DNA of 64,000 bases from a bacterium Scap17 (GCA_013376735.1 VINJ01000001.1:372001-436000); one strand, 5' to 3'; shown: positions 33,324 through 45,047, counted from the stretch's first letter. Translations and numbers: made by a program. The notes: a model not told the origin generated them from the letters alone.

Positions 33324-33527
33324 CAGGGCATCGCCGTCTTTATCATCGGTCTTTTCTTGATAGGCAGGCGCTATCGCAGCCATCCCGAGAGATGATTGGG
33401 CGCGGCCAGGGCGACACCGTATTCTGACGGTGTCCGGCTGGCAGCTGGACGGGCTTCGTTTCTGAGTCTCGTCTGCCGCGCCCTGCGGTGATGACGAACT
33501 GGCGCTCCTACGGGAGCGCTTTTTTTT
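33324..33527 (+). other. Structured 3' region of the two-component operon, possible small RNA
   Basis: After the kinase stop, about 180 bases pass before the first strong terminator. The region contains a perfect 8-base hairpin, GACACCGT/ACGGTGTC (33413-33434). It then has the terminator hairpin GCGCTCC/GGAGCGC (33502-33519) with eight T residues. It may be a long 3' UTR or encode a 3'-derived small RNA. No open frame is convincing. Confidence 0.4.
33502..33527 (+). terminator. Strong rho-independent terminator
   Basis: A 7-base GC-rich stem and TACG tetraloop are followed by eight T residues (33520-33527). It closes the PepSY/two-component unit. Confidence 0.93.
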
Positions 33528-33664
33528 GCCTGTCATTCGCCACGCCGTGCCTGATCGGTGAGGCTCAAGGTGCCGATTGAACGCTGGTGGGGCTAACGGT
33601 CACGCTCAGGATCGCATAGGCTGTCAGAGAGTCAGCATCCGTTGCCGGGCGTCAGGAGGTGGTG

Positions 33665-34330
33665 ATGAAGGACATGACAATGTGTGCTCAGCATGGCGAT
33701 CTGGAGGGCCTGGCACAGGCATTGGCCGCTCCCGATGCGCACGAGCGCGTCAATGACGTGGATTATCGCGGGCGCTCGCCATTGCTGGTCGCGGTGCAGG
33801 CCAATCAGCCGGAGGCGGTGGAGGCCCTGCTGGCCGCTGGCGCCGATTGCGAGCAGACCGATGCCCTGCACGATACCCCCCTGCTGGCCGCCGCTGCGCT
33901 CGGCTATGGCCGTTGTCTGAGCCGGCTGCTGGCGCATGGTGCCTCGGCGACGGTGCTCAATCGCTTCTCTTCCACTGCACTGATGTCGGCCAGTGAGCGT
34001 GGTCATGCCGATATCTGCCGTCAGCTGCTCGAGGAGACCGATGTCGACGTCGATCACCAGAATACGCTCGGCTGGACGGCGCTGATCGAGGCCGTGTTGC
34101 TGGGGGATGGCGGCGTTGACTATCAGCAGGTCGTCGAGCAGCTTCTGGCCCACGGTGCCGACGTCAATCTGGCGGACGCCGAAGGTGTCACGCCACTGGC
34201 GCATGCGCGCTGGCGTCAGTTCGATGCGCTAAGCGCGAGGCTGGAAGCGGCCGGCGGACACGAGCAGGGCGTGGCCCATGATGTGAGCGACCACGTCCAG
34301 ACCCGCACCTCGGCACCGCGTCGTGCATGA
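33665..34330 (+). CDS. Ankyrin-repeat protein
   Basis: This 221-residue protein consists mainly of about five ankyrin repeats: YRGRSPLLVAVQANQPEAVEALLAAGADCEQTD, TPLLAAAALGYGRCLSRLLAHGASA, STALMSASERGHADICRQLLEETDVDVDHQ, WTALIEAVLL and ADVNLADAEGVTPLAHA. No signal peptide is visible, so it is probably cytoplasmic. ATG 33665 has AGGAGG 5 bases upstream; a GTG two codons earlier overlaps that site. Ankyrin repeats mediate protein contacts; the partner is unknown. It lies 26 bases ahead of a membrane protein gene and is likely in one operon with the next two genes. Confidence 0.9.
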   Translation: MKDMTMCAQHGDLEGLAQALAAPDAHERVNDVDYRGRSPLLVAVQANQPEAVEALLAAGADCEQTDALHDTPLLAAAALGYGRCLSRLLAHGASATVLNRFSSTALMSASERGHADICRQLLEETDVDVDHQNTLGWTALIEAVLLGDGGVDYQQVVEQLLAHGADVNLADAEGVTPLAHARWRQFDALSARLEAAGGHEQGVAHDVSDHVQTRTSAPRRA

Positions 34331-34356
34331 TGGCACCGACCACAAGGAGGCATCGC

Positions 34357-34854
34357 ATGGCGTTGACCTGGGGATTGATCATCATCGGCATCGCCTTGCT
34401 GCTGCTCGGCGGCTATCGCTGGCAGCAGGCGCAGTCCTTCTCCCGCAACAGCGCACAGGTGATGGGCGAGGTCATCAACCACGACCGCACGCTGCACGTC
34501 GAAGGGCGTGGCCCGATCCATCTGCCCAAGGGCGGCAGGCTCAGCGAGGATGAGGCCCTGGCGATGGCGGGGCTGCCGCCGGGCGGGCGCTTCAATATCG
34601 AGTCGATCCAGTATGCGCCCGTGGTGCGTTATCAGGATCAGCGTGATGGCTGGCACGAGATCATCTCGCCGCTGGCGGTGCCCTCGCCGACACCCGCCGT
34701 GGGGGAGAACGTGGCGCTGGTCTATCGCCTCGATGCCCCACATGAGGCCAGCCTGCCGGGGACGCGCGGCTGGTTGATCGGGGTGCCGTTGGTTCTCGGC
34801 TTCGCACTGTGCGCCGTCGGTTTGCGCCTGCTGTTGCGGGGTGGTGGTGGATGA
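34357..34854 (+). CDS. DUF3592-type membrane protein
   Basis: This 165-residue protein has a membrane helix at each end (LTWGLIIIGIALLLLGGYRW and GWLIGVPLVLGFALCAVGLRLLL). A central extracytoplasmic domain contains AQVMGEVINHDRT, APVVRYQDQRDGWHEIISPLAVPSPTPAVGENVALVY. That pattern (VxGxV ... PxVxY ... G..V.V.Y) is the DUF3592 signature; function is unknown. AAGGAGG precedes ATG 34357. Its stop overlaps the aspartyl protease start by 4 bases. Confidence 0.8.
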   Translation: MALTWGLIIIGIALLLLGGYRWQQAQSFSRNSAQVMGEVINHDRTLHVEGRGPIHLPKGGRLSEDEALAMAGLPPGGRFNIESIQYAPVVRYQDQRDGWHEIISPLAVPSPTPAVGENVALVYRLDAPHEASLPGTRGWLIGVPLVLGFALCAVGLRLLLRGGGG

Positions 34855-35387
34855 GTGATTCAGGGGGCGGCGCGACCCGCCGTTATGGTGTCGGCATGCT
34901 GGTGGTGTGCTGGGCGCTGATTCTCGCCATGCTGGTGTGGTGGTTTCAGGGCCAGCTTGATGAGCGCACCCGGCCCAATGCCTCGCTGGCTGGCCAGTCG
35001 CTGTCATCTGGAGAGCCACTGGCGCTGTCGCGCAATCGCTCTGGGCACTTCGTGGCCCCCGGCACGATCAATGGTGAGCCGGTGACCTTCCTGCTCGATA
35101 CCGGCGCCACCTATGTCTCGGTGTCCGAAGCGCTGGCCGAGCGCCTGCAGTTGCCACGCGGGCGGGATGCGCGCTTCACCACCGCCAATGGCGTCAGTCA
35201 CGGCGCATTGACCACACTGGATACCGTCAGCCTGGCGGGGCTCCGCCAGCGCGAGGTGCGCGGGGCCATCGTGCCGGGCATGCACGATGAGGTGATGCTG
35301 CTGGGAATGAGTTTCCTGGGGGAGTTCGATATCAACATGCGCGGTCAACAGATGACGTTGACGCCGGTGGATGGCGATGACCGATAA
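34851..35387 (+). CDS. Membrane-anchored retropepsin-like aspartyl protease
   Basis: This 178-residue protein has one N-terminal membrane helix (GVGMLVVCWALILAMLVWWF). A clan-AA aspartic protease domain follows, with the active-site motif VTFLLDTGATYVSVSEALAERLQL, then FTTANGVSHGALTTLDTVSLAGLRQREVRGAIVPG and LLGMSFLGEFDINMRGQQMTL. It fits the TIGR02281-type family; targets are unknown. ATG 34851 sits in an ATGA overlap with the DUF3592 gene, implying coupled synthesis and perhaps a shared membrane complex. The active domain faces the periplasm by simple topology rules. Confidence 0.88.
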   Translation: MSDSGGGATRRYGVGMLVVCWALILAMLVWWFQGQLDERTRPNASLAGQSLSSGEPLALSRNRSGHFVAPGTINGEPVTFLLDTGATYVSVSEALAERLQLPRGRDARFTTANGVSHGALTTLDTVSLAGLRQREVRGAIVPGMHDEVMLLGMSFLGEFDINMRGQQMTLTPVDGDDR

Positions 35388-35483
35388 CGCCAGTGGCTGC
35401 TATAGATGGCTAACAGGACTGGCAGAGCTGGCAGAAAGGGCGGCTGACACTTCACCGCCCTGGCAGCAGGCCCCGCAAACGAC

Positions 35484-35518
35484 AACGCCCCGCTCATGAT
35501 CTCCATGAGCGGGGCGTT
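35484..35518. terminator. Bidirectional terminator between the protease and gnd
   Basis: A 15-base perfect stem (AACGCCCCGCTCATG with its complement) and 5-base loop lie between convergent genes. The A-rich and T-rich ends suit both directions. Confidence 0.88.
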
Positions 35519-35545
35519 TCACGTCTGGCGTGTCAGAGCAGGCGC

Positions 35546-36529
35546 TCAGTCCTTCTTGGGCGGCTCGACATGACCGCCGAACCCGAAGCGCATCGCCGAC
35601 AGCAGGCGGTTGGCATAGGTGTTCTCCTTGCGCGAGCTGAAGCGTGAGAACAGCGCATTGGCCAGCACTGGCACGGCGACACCCTGTTCGACGGCGGCAT
35701 CGACGGTCCAGCGGCCTTCGCCACTGTCGGAGACGGCACCGCTGTAGTGGTCCAGACGCGCATCCCCGGCCAGTGCCTGGGCGGTCAGGTCGAGCAGCCA
35801 GGAAGACACCACGCTGCCGCGACGCCACACTTCGGCGATATCGGCCAGATTGAGGTCGAAGCGCTGATCTTCCGGCAGGTCCTCCGAGCCCTTGCTCTGC
35901 ATCAGCTCGAAGCCCTCGGCGTAGGCCTGCATCAGGCCGTACTCGATGCCGTTGTGGACCATCTTCACGTAGTGACCGGCACCGACCGGGCCTGCGTGGA
36001 TATAGCCGCGCTCGGCGCGCTCGTCCGGGGCGTTGCGGCCCTTGGTGCGCTCGAGGTCGCCATAGCCCGGGGCGAGGGTATCGAACAGCGGCTCGAGATG
36101 CTCGAACACGGCCTTCTCGGCGCCGATCATCATGCAGTAACCGCGCTCCAGGCCCCACACGCCGCCTGATGTGCCGACGTCCACATAGTTGAGTCCCTTG
36201 AGTTTTAGCCCCGCGGCACGGCGGATGTCGTCCTTGTAGAAGGTGTTGCCGCCATCGATGATGGTGTCGCCGGCTTCCATCAGCTCGGCCAGCGTGGCGA
36301 TGGTCTGCTCGGTGATCTCGCCAGCCGGCAGCATGACCCAGAAGGCGCGCGGGGCCTCGAGCTGCTTAACCAGCTCCACGAGGCTATCGACGTGCGTCGC
36401 ACCGTCGGCGACCAGTGACTGGGCGATTGCCGCGTCACGATCATGGGCGACCACTTCGTGGCCATTGCGCATCAAGCGACGAGCGATATTGCCGCCCATG
36501 CGGCCGAGTCCGATGATACCGAGTTGCAT
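35546..36529 (-). CDS. gnd: 6-phosphogluconate dehydrogenase, decarboxylating (short GndA type)
   Basis: This enzyme converts 6-phosphogluconate to ribulose 5-phosphate with reduction of NAD(P)+. The 327-residue product is the short class, not the 470-residue enteric form. It has the Rossmann motif [51 protein letters not shown] and [25 protein letters not shown] 36529 has AGGAA upstream; a start five codons earlier (36544) is less likely. It is transcribed alone and convergent with the protease operon. Confidence 0.95.
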   Translation of the reverse strand: MQLGIIGLGRMGGNIARRLMRNGHEVVAHDRDAAIAQSLVADGATHVDSLVELVKQLEAPRAFWVMLPAGEITEQTIATLAELMEAGDTIIDGGNTFYKDDIRRAAGLKLKGLNYVDVGTSGGVWGLERGYCMMIGAEKAVFEHLEPLFDTLAPGYGDLERTKGRNAPDERAERGYIHAGPVGAGHYVKMVHNGIEYGLMQAYAEGFELMQSKGSEDLPEDQRFDLNLADIAEVWRRGSVVSSWLLDLTAQALAGDARLDHYSGAVSDSGEGRWTVDAAVEQGVAVPVLANALFSRFSSRKENTYANRLLSAMRFGFGGHVEPPKKD

Positions 36530-36696
36530 GTTCGTTCCTTTCACGTGAAGCCGGGGAGAGTCGGGACGGCGCGAAGCCTACCCTGTGCGGACGCTGGACG
36601 CAAAACGGGCCATATCAATGACATGGCCCGCTTCAGTGCTCATCAGGGACAGGCGTCAGTCGCGTGCCTGTCACCGGGAGAGGGAGTGATCAGCGA

Positions 36697-37950
36697 TCAA
36701 TCCCAGCTCAGGGCACCGCCGACCTGATATTCGGTGACGCGCGTCTCGAAGAAGTTCTTCTCCTTGCGCAGGTCGATGATCTCGGACATCCACGGGAACG
36801 GGTTCTTGGCGCCCGGGAACTGCTCCTTGAGGCCCAGCTGCGCGAGGCGACGGTTGCAGATGAAGTGGAGGTATTCCTCCATGATGGCCGCGTTCATGCC
36901 CAGCACGCCGCGCGGCATGGTATCACGCGCGTATTCGATCTCGAGCTGGGTGCCTTCCAGGATCATCTGGGTGACTTCGTCCTGGAATTCGGTGGTCCAC
37001 AGGTGCGGGTTCTCGACCTTGATCTGGTTGATCACGTCGATGCCGAAGTTCAGGTGCATGGACTCGTCACGCAGGATGTACTGGAACTGCTCGGCGACGC
37101 CGGTCATCTTGTTGCGACGACCCATGGACAGGATCTGGGAGAAGCCGCAGTAGAAGAAGATGCCTTCGGTGACGGCGTAGAAGCCGATCAGGTTGCGCAG
37201 GAATTCCTGGTCCGCTTCCGGTGTACCGGTGTGGAAGTCGGCACGCGCCAGCGCCTGGGTGTGCTTGAGGCTCCAGGCGGACTTGCGCGCCACGGAGTCC
37301 ACTTCACGGTACATGTTGAAGACTTCGCCTTCGTCCATGCCCAGTGATTCGATGCAGTACTGGTAGGCGTGGGTGTGGATCGCCTCTTCGAAGGCCTGAC
37401 GCAGCAGGTACTGGCGGCACTCCGGGTTGGTGATGTTCTTGTAGACGGCCAGCACCAGATTGTTGGCGACCAGCGAGTCGGCAGTGGAGAAGTAACCCAG
37501 CGAGCGCATCACGATCAGACGCTCGTCCTCGGTCAGGCCGTCCTGGCTCTTCCAGAGCGCGATGTCCGCGTTCATGTTCACTTCCTGCGGCATCCAGTGG
37601 TTCGCGGAGCCGTCGAGGTACTTCTGCCATGCCCAGTCGTACTTGAAGGGCACCAGCTGGTTGACGTCGGCGCGGGCATTGATCATGCGCTTCTCGTCGA
37701 CCTGAATGCGCTGGGCACCCATTTCCAGTTCTTCCAGACCCTTGGCCACGTCGAGATCGTCCAGCGCCTGCTGGGCGCGGGCGATGCGCTCGGCTTCGCT
37801 GACCGTATAGCCTTCGCTGTTCTCGCTCGCGACGACAGCGTCAGCCGCCGGGGCAGCAGCGGGAGCTTCGGGCTGCGGTGCCGGTTTGGCTGTCGCCGGC
37901 TTTTCGGCAGCGGGGGCGTCGTCTTCGTGGAAATCGTCCCAGTTCAACAT
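36697..37950 (-). CDS. nrdB: Ribonucleotide reductase class Ia, beta subunit
   Basis: NrdB holds the di-iron tyrosyl radical used by NrdA to reduce ribonucleoside diphosphates. The 417-residue product has the ligand and radical motif [12 protein letters not shown], where EAIHTHAY matches Glu115 to Tyr122 of E. coli. The second ligand motif is [13 protein letters not shown]. The C-terminus ends [11 protein letters not shown], which is expected to dock on NrdA. An unusual Pro/Ala/Glu-rich linker (about residues 12-50) precedes the core. AGGAA lies before ATG 37950. It follows nrdA on the same strand but is separated by 278 bases and a hairpin. Confidence 0.97.
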   Translation of the reverse strand: MLNWDDFHEDDAPAAEKPATAKPAPQPEAPAAAPAADAVVASENSEGYTVSEAERIARAQQALDDLDVAKGLEELEMGAQRIQVDEKRMINARADVNQLVPFKYDWAWQKYLDGSANHWMPQEVNMNADIALWKSQDGLTEDERLIVMRSLGYFSTADSLVANNLVLAVYKNITNPECRQYLLRQAFEEAIHTHAYQYCIESLGMDEGEVFNMYREVDSVARKSAWSLKHTQALARADFHTGTPEADQEFLRNLIGFYAVTEGIFFYCGFSQILSMGRRNKMTGVAEQFQYILRDESMHLNFGIDVINQIKVENPHLWTTEFQDEVTQMILEGTQLEIEYARDTMPRGVLGMNAAIMEEYLHFICNRRLAQLGLKEQFPGAKNPFPWMSEIIDLRKEKNFFETRVTEYQVGGALSWD

Positions 37951-38119
37951 GTTGCGTTCCTCGTGTTCGGTGATGGTCACGCGGGCAGTCAGCGTGACGA
38001 AAAGGCAGGGGCGGTGCGTTCTACGACGCGAGCGCCATCGAGTGGCGTGGCTCCCGGCGGGGAGTCAGGCCCGGGCTTGTTTCGAGGGAATGTCAGGAGG
38101 CAGTGATTGTTGGTGGCGG

Positions 38120-38148
38120 CACAAGACCGAGCCAGGCTCGGTCTTGTG
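38120..38148 (-). terminator. Hairpin terminator between nrdA and nrdB
   Basis: Perfect 14-base arms (CACAAGACCGAGCC and its complement) meet around a single A, so the real loop must open a base pair. It lies 81 bases after the nrdA stop and 170 bases before nrdB. It could end nrdA transcripts or adjust the amount of nrdB message. Confidence 0.7.
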
Positions 38149-38228
38149 GATTTGCCGCAGTCTGCCTGCAAGGTGTGTCTTGGCAGGCGGTGAGTCAGCG
38201 TCAGCAGACTCGGATCTGGCGCAATCGC

Positions 38229-41129
<2,901 letters not shown>

Positions 41130-41161
41130 GACGCCTTCCTGAATCGTCTGAAGGTGAATCG

Positions 41162-41311
41162 TTGCCCGTTAGGGCTCGAGGGCAATTCGTGTCGGGGCGC
41201 AGGCTGGAAATTCCTGCCTGCGCCCCGGGGGCATTCTGTCGTCGTCAGCCTTGTCGTCGAGAAACTCGATCAGGCTCAGGCGGGGCAATCATCACCCGGA
41301 CTGAGCCTGAT
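41162..41311 (-). promoter_or_regulatory. Hairpin-rich 5' leader of nrdA
   Basis: Three inverted repeats follow one another between the control boxes and nrdA. ATCAGGCTCAG pairs with CTGAGCCTGAT (41269-41279 and 41301-41311, with an inner CGGG/CCCG). A 12-base stem CGGGGCGCAGGC/GCCTGCGCCCCG (41193-41204 and 41216-41227) carries a GGAAATTCC tip. TTGCCC pairs with GGGCAA (41162-41167 and about 41180-41185). No T-run follows, so they look like leader structures rather than terminators. A regulatory role is an inference. Confidence 0.5.
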
Positions 41312-41426
41312 AGCGTTCATGAGACACGGATTCGGCAGCCTTGCGTGACTGCCGTCCCATACGCTGATTCATGCTTTCGGGGCTTGACAATCGTCGCCAT
41401 GATCTATGGGCGTCGACGTCGCCAAA

Positions 41427-41473
41427 ACCCTACATATGGGGTGTAAGCTGATTTTGGACACAAGATAGTGTTG
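41427..41473 (-). promoter_or_regulatory. Tandem NrdR-box-like sites upstream of nrdA
   Basis: ACCCTACATATGGGGT (41427-41442) and ACACAAGATAGTGTTG (41458-41473) each match the 16-base NrdR consensus (acaCwAtATaTwGtGt) at about 12 positions. Their centres are 31 bases apart, the spacing usual for paired NrdR boxes at ribonucleotide reductase promoters. Confidence 0.7.
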
Positions 41474-41489
41474 TTTGATGGGGCGTGCA

Positions 41490-41509
41490 AGTGGATAACT
41501 TGTGGGTAA
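41490..41509 (-). promoter_or_regulatory. Two DnaA-box-like sites
   Basis: AGTGGATAA (41490-41498) and TGTGGGTAA (41501-41509) each differ by one base from TGTGGATAA, the complement of the DnaA box TTATCCACA. They start 11 bases apart. DnaA-ATP binding controls nrdAB in E. coli, which makes this a plausible replication-linked control site. Confidence 0.5.
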
Positions 41510-41729
41510 GGTGTGGTTGAAAATCCGGCCTTGCCGCTGGGGGATGTCAAGCGTTCAGGTGTTAAATTTTCTGCGCTGCGTCAATGCAGATGGTGCCTGC
41601 GCTGCTGGCGCGTAAACGCCTAAATTGGCGTATCATTCGTGACAAATCACCCTGAAAAGGTTACGACGTGGCACAGGAAAGTAACTGCTTGTGAGCTGCT
41701 GGCCACGTTGACCCAACGATGCGGATGGA

Positions 41730-42440
41730 ATGCCCTTGGATACCAATGCGCAAGAACATGTATTGATTGTTGAGGATGACGAGCGTCTGGCGACACTGAC
41801 GCGCGAATACCTCGAAGCCAACAACTTCCGCGTGAGCGTCGAGAATGACGGCGCGCGGGCGGTGGACCTGATCATCAGTCTGCGCCCCGACATCGTGATT
41901 CTGGACCTGATGCTGCCGGGCGAGGATGGCCTGTCCATCTGTCGTCGCGCGCGGCCTCAGTTCGCCGGGCCGATCCTGATGCTGACGGCACGTACCGATG
42001 ACATGGATCAGGTGCTGGGTCTGGAGATGGGCGCCGACGATTACGTGCCCAAGCCGGTGCAGCCGCGTGTCCTGCTGGCACGCATGCGGGCCTTGCTGCG
42101 TCGCGCCGATGGCCCCGAGGTGCCCGCCGGTGAGACGCGCCTGGTGTTCAATGATCTCGAGATCGACAACGCCACCCGTGAGGCATGGTTGGCGCGCGAA
42201 CGCATCGAACTGACCAGTGCCGAGTTCGACCTGCTGTGGCTGCTGTCCTCGAATGCGGGCCGCGTGCTGACGCGTGAGGAGATCTTCTCTGCGCTGCGCG
42301 GCATCAAGTACGACGGCCAGGACCGCTCCATCGACGTGCGTGTCTCGCGCATCCGCCCCAAGATTGGCGATGACCCCAATCATCCTGAGCGGATCAAGAC
42401 GGTGCGCAGCAAGGGATACCTGTTCGTCAAGGACCTCTAG
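41730..42440 (+). CDS. rstA: RstA-like OmpR-family response regulator
   Basis: This 236-residue regulator has receiver-domain acidic residues in VEDDERL, phospho-acceptor Asp59 in IVILDLMLPGEDGLS, LTARTDD and DDYVPKPVQPRVLLARMRALLRR. The VPKPVQPRVLLAR segment is typical of RstA. A winged-helix domain ends with SIDVRVSRIRPKIGDDPNHPERIKTVRSKGYLFVKDL. The start at ATG 41730 has only a weak ribosome binding site. The kinase gene begins 3 bases after the stop. Confidence 0.9.
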   Translation: MPLDTNAQEHVLIVEDDERLATLTREYLEANNFRVSVENDGARAVDLIISLRPDIVILDLMLPGEDGLSICRRARPQFAGPILMLTARTDDMDQVLGLEMGADDYVPKPVQPRVLLARMRALLRRADGPEVPAGETRLVFNDLEIDNATREAWLARERIELTSAEFDLLWLLSSNAGRVLTREEIFSALRGIKYDGQDRSIDVRVSRIRPKIGDDPNHPERIKTVRSKGYLFVKDL

Positions 42441-42443
42441 ACG

Positions 42444-44105
42444 ATGCGCCGGGCTCTCTCCGACAGTATCTTCCTGCGTGTCTATGTCGCCTTGCTGGTG
42501 GCATTGGTGCTCACGCTGGGCATCGCGCTGGGCGGCTTTCAGCTGACCAACATGGTCCGGTTGGAGGCCTACCAGACACGTCTGGGGGCGGCGCCGATGC
42601 GCCTGCTGGTGAGCCAGATCGCGGCCACACCGGAAGCTGAGCGCGGGGACTTCCTCAATCGGACCGCCCGGCTGCTGGATGGGCGGTTGTTGCTGGCACC
42701 GGCGGCGGTCTTTGATCTCAGCTGGTGGGAGCAGCGCCGCCTTGAGGCTGGGCGGCCGCTGGTGCGGCCCCATGATGATGCCGGCTGGCAGCTGCTGATG
42801 GCGGTGCCGGGCGAAGAGAGAGTGCTGGAATTCCGTCTGTTGCATCTCGCGGAGCGGCAGTTGCGCGGGTTGATGGTGTCGCTGCATGACACCCTGCAGC
42901 CCATGAGTGCCGAGCAGCGCAGCGACTTGCTGGCCCAACTGCAGCAGGCCTCCGGTCTGTCCTTCGCGCTGCTGCCGGACATTCCGCAGAATCTCGATGC
43001 GCAGCAGGCTAGTCGCCTGGAGGCCGGTCGGGTGGTGCTCAACGTGGCCAGTCACGGTCAGGCGATGGCGCTCTATACTCGTCTGGGTGACCGCGCCATG
43101 CTCAAGGTCGGGCCCATCCGCGGCTTCGAGACGACACCGCCAGCCTTGATCATCGCCATGATACTGGCGGTCATCAGTCTGCTGGGCGGCGTCATCTATC
43201 TGGTGGTGCGTTCACTCGAGGCGCGCCTGACACGTCTGGAAAAGGCCGCGACCCGAATCGCGGGCGGCTATCTCGATACGCGGGTGCGCATCGAGTCCAA
43301 TGACTTTCTCGGGCGTCTCGGCATGGCCTTCAATGGCATGGCCGAGCGGGTGCAAGGGTTGCTGGGCGCGCAGCAGGACATGATTCGGGCGGTCTCGCAT
43401 GAATTGCGTACGCCGGTGGCACGTATCCGCTTCGCGCTGCAGATGATCGAGGACATGGTCGAGGATGATTTCGTCCAGCGTCAGATAAAGGGCGCAGACG
43501 GCGACATCGAGGAACTCGACAAGCTGATCGACGAGATCCTGACCTACGCGCGCCTCAACAATGCCGCCGGTATTCAGCTGGACCTCGGCATGGTGGATTG
43601 CCGCGAGATCGCGGAGCAGGTCTGCGAGACGCTGGCGCCGCTGCATCCTGAGTTGCTGCTGAGCATCGAAGGCGAGGGGCTGGAAGTTGAGGCCGAGGCA
43701 CGCTATCTGCAGCGGGCGCTGCAGAATCTGGTCTCCAATGCCTGCCGGCACGCGGATTCCCGTGTGCTGGTGCGTATCACCAGTGACCCGCAGGTGGTCA
43801 GGCTCGATGTCGAAGACGATGGCCCCGGCATCAATGAGGAAGATCGCAAGAAGGTCTTCAAGCCCTTTGCGCGCCTGGATGATTCGCGTACGCGTGCGTC
43901 CGGCGGCTACGGGCTGGGGCTCTCCATCGTGCAGAAGATCCTGCATTCCCACGGTGGCAGCGTGGTGGTGGACAAGGGCCGGTCGCTCAAGGGCGCACGC
44001 TTCAGCCTGTTGCTGCCACTGACCTCCAGCCAGTTGGAGCGCAAGGCGCCTGTGCCCTTGCCGCCGGTCAAGCCGCCGTCACCCCGGGACGAGCACGCCA
44101 CCTGA
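42444..44105 (+). CDS. rstB: RstB-like sensor histidine kinase
   Basis: This 553-residue membrane kinase has helices at about residues 11-34 and 230-256 that enclose a periplasmic domain of about 195 residues. A HAMP segment (LEARLTRLEKAATRIAGGYLDTRV) leads to the H-box VSHELRTPVARIRFALQM (His319). The N-box is LVSNACRHA; EDDGPGINEEDRKKVFKPFARLDDSRTRASGGYGLGLSIVQKI gives the G boxes. Arrangement and motifs match RstB-type kinases. The Pro-rich C-terminal tail is extra. The signal is unknown from sequence. Confidence 0.9.
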   Translation: MRRALSDSIFLRVYVALLVALVLTLGIALGGFQLTNMVRLEAYQTRLGAAPMRLLVSQIAATPEAERGDFLNRTARLLDGRLLLAPAAVFDLSWWEQRRLEAGRPLVRPHDDAGWQLLMAVPGEERVLEFRLLHLAERQLRGLMVSLHDTLQPMSAEQRSDLLAQLQQASGLSFALLPDIPQNLDAQQASRLEAGRVVLNVASHGQAMALYTRLGDRAMLKVGPIRGFETTPPALIIAMILAVISLLGGVIYLVVRSLEARLTRLEKAATRIAGGYLDTRVRIESNDFLGRLGMAFNGMAERVQGLLGAQQDMIRAVSHELRTPVARIRFALQMIEDMVEDDFVQRQIKGADGDIEELDKLIDEILTYARLNNAAGIQLDLGMVDCREIAEQVCETLAPLHPELLLSIEGEGLEVEAEARYLQRALQNLVSNACRHADSRVLVRITSDPQVVRLDVEDDGPGINEEDRKKVFKPFARLDDSRTRASGGYGLGLSIVQKILHSHGGSVVVDKGRSLKGARFSLLLPLTSSQLERKAPVPLPPVKPPSPRDEHAT

Positions 44106-44129
44106 TCACGACCGTTTGAGGAATCGGCC

Positions 44130-44579
44130 ATGCGGCAATCTTCCTTGTCACTGCATCCTGACTTGATCGGCGCATGGCGGCTCGAGCGTTTCTGGTATGC
44201 CTGGCCGGATGGACGCGAGCTGGAGCCGCTGGGCGAGTGCAAGGGCCAGCTGCATTACATGGCCAATGGCTATATGAGCGTGCAGCTGGTGTCCTGTGAG
44301 CGTCAGCCTCTGGGGATGGCGCCGACGGATGATCAGCTGGTCGCCGCCTTTCGTGAGGGCTTTGCCTACTGTGGGCGCTGGCAGTGGAACAGTGAGCGGG
44401 AGGAGGTCTGCCATCATCTGTCGTTGGCCACGATCGCCGATTGGGATGAGGTGACGCTTGTGCGGCGCGTCACGCTCGAGGGAGACCGCCTGCTGCTGGG
44501 GACCGATGCGCCGAATCTGCAGCTGCCGGAAGGGGGATTTCTGACATGGCTGGAGTGGCATCGATTGGCGACCGTGTGA
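44130..44579 (+). CDS. Lipocalin-like domain protein
   Basis: This 149-residue protein matches the bacterial lipocalin-like family: LIGAWRLERFWYAWPDGRELEPLGECKGQLHYMANGYMSVQLVS at the N-terminus, then FREGFAYCGRWQWNSEREEVCHHLSLATIADWD and a C-terminal RRVTLEGDRLLLGT. No signal peptide is seen. Ligands are unknown. AGGAA lies near the start. It is 24 bases after the RstB-like gene and is probably read with it. Confidence 0.8.
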   Translation: MRQSSLSLHPDLIGAWRLERFWYAWPDGRELEPLGECKGQLHYMANGYMSVQLVSCERQPLGMAPTDDQLVAAFREGFAYCGRWQWNSEREEVCHHLSLATIADWDEVTLVRRVTLEGDRLLLGTDAPNLQLPEGGFLTWLEWHRLATV

Positions 44580-44793
44580 GGTGATTGTCGAAAAGGCTTG
44601 ACGTGGTCATGGGTTAGCGTGCAATGTAGCTCTTGTTGGATAGCAAGACGCACCACTCAGTCGCCTGTGCTGCTCGGCAAATCGCCTTGAGCGCCCCGAG
44701 AAGCCTCGCTGATTTGATGCATGGTTTTGCTTTGCCCACGCTCCTCGGGTAATGCCCGTTATTTCAAACATGCTGATCAGAGAGGAATTTCTC

Positions 44794-45000
44794 ATGGCTA
44801 CAGGTACAGTTAAGTGGTTCAACGACGCTAAAGGTTTCGGTTTCATCGCTCCGGCTGATGGTGGTGACGATCTGTTCGTTCACTTCTCCGAAGTTCAAGC
44901 TGAAGGCTTCAAGACCCTGCAGGACGGCCAGCAGGTCTCCTTCGACGTGACCCAGGGCCAGAAAGGCCTGCAGGCAGCCAACGTCAAGGCTCTCGACTGA
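44794..45000 (+). CDS. cspA: CspA-family cold-shock protein
   Basis: This 68-residue nucleic-acid chaperone (one cold-shock OB-fold domain) begins [20 protein letters not shown] and contains [17 protein letters not shown]. Thus RNP1 (KGFGFI) and RNP2 (LFVHF) are intact. ATG 44794 has AGAGGAA upstream. The 214-base gap before it is probably a long leader, as usual for cold-shock genes. Codon use is strongly biased, consistent with high expression. Paralogue naming cannot be fixed from sequence. Confidence 0.95.
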   Translation: MATGTVKWFNDAKGFGFIAPADGGDDLFVHFSEVQAEGFKTLQDGQQVSFDVTQGQKGLQAANVKALD

Positions 45001-45047
45001 TCATCACTCTCTGCGGAATGCCTTTCCGCTTGAGATGATAGATGTCA

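Noticed and set aside
31902-33536. 544-residue minus-strand open frame opposite the sensor kinase
   Set aside because: It is a shadow of a well-supported histidine kinase, and its start lies inside the terminator region.
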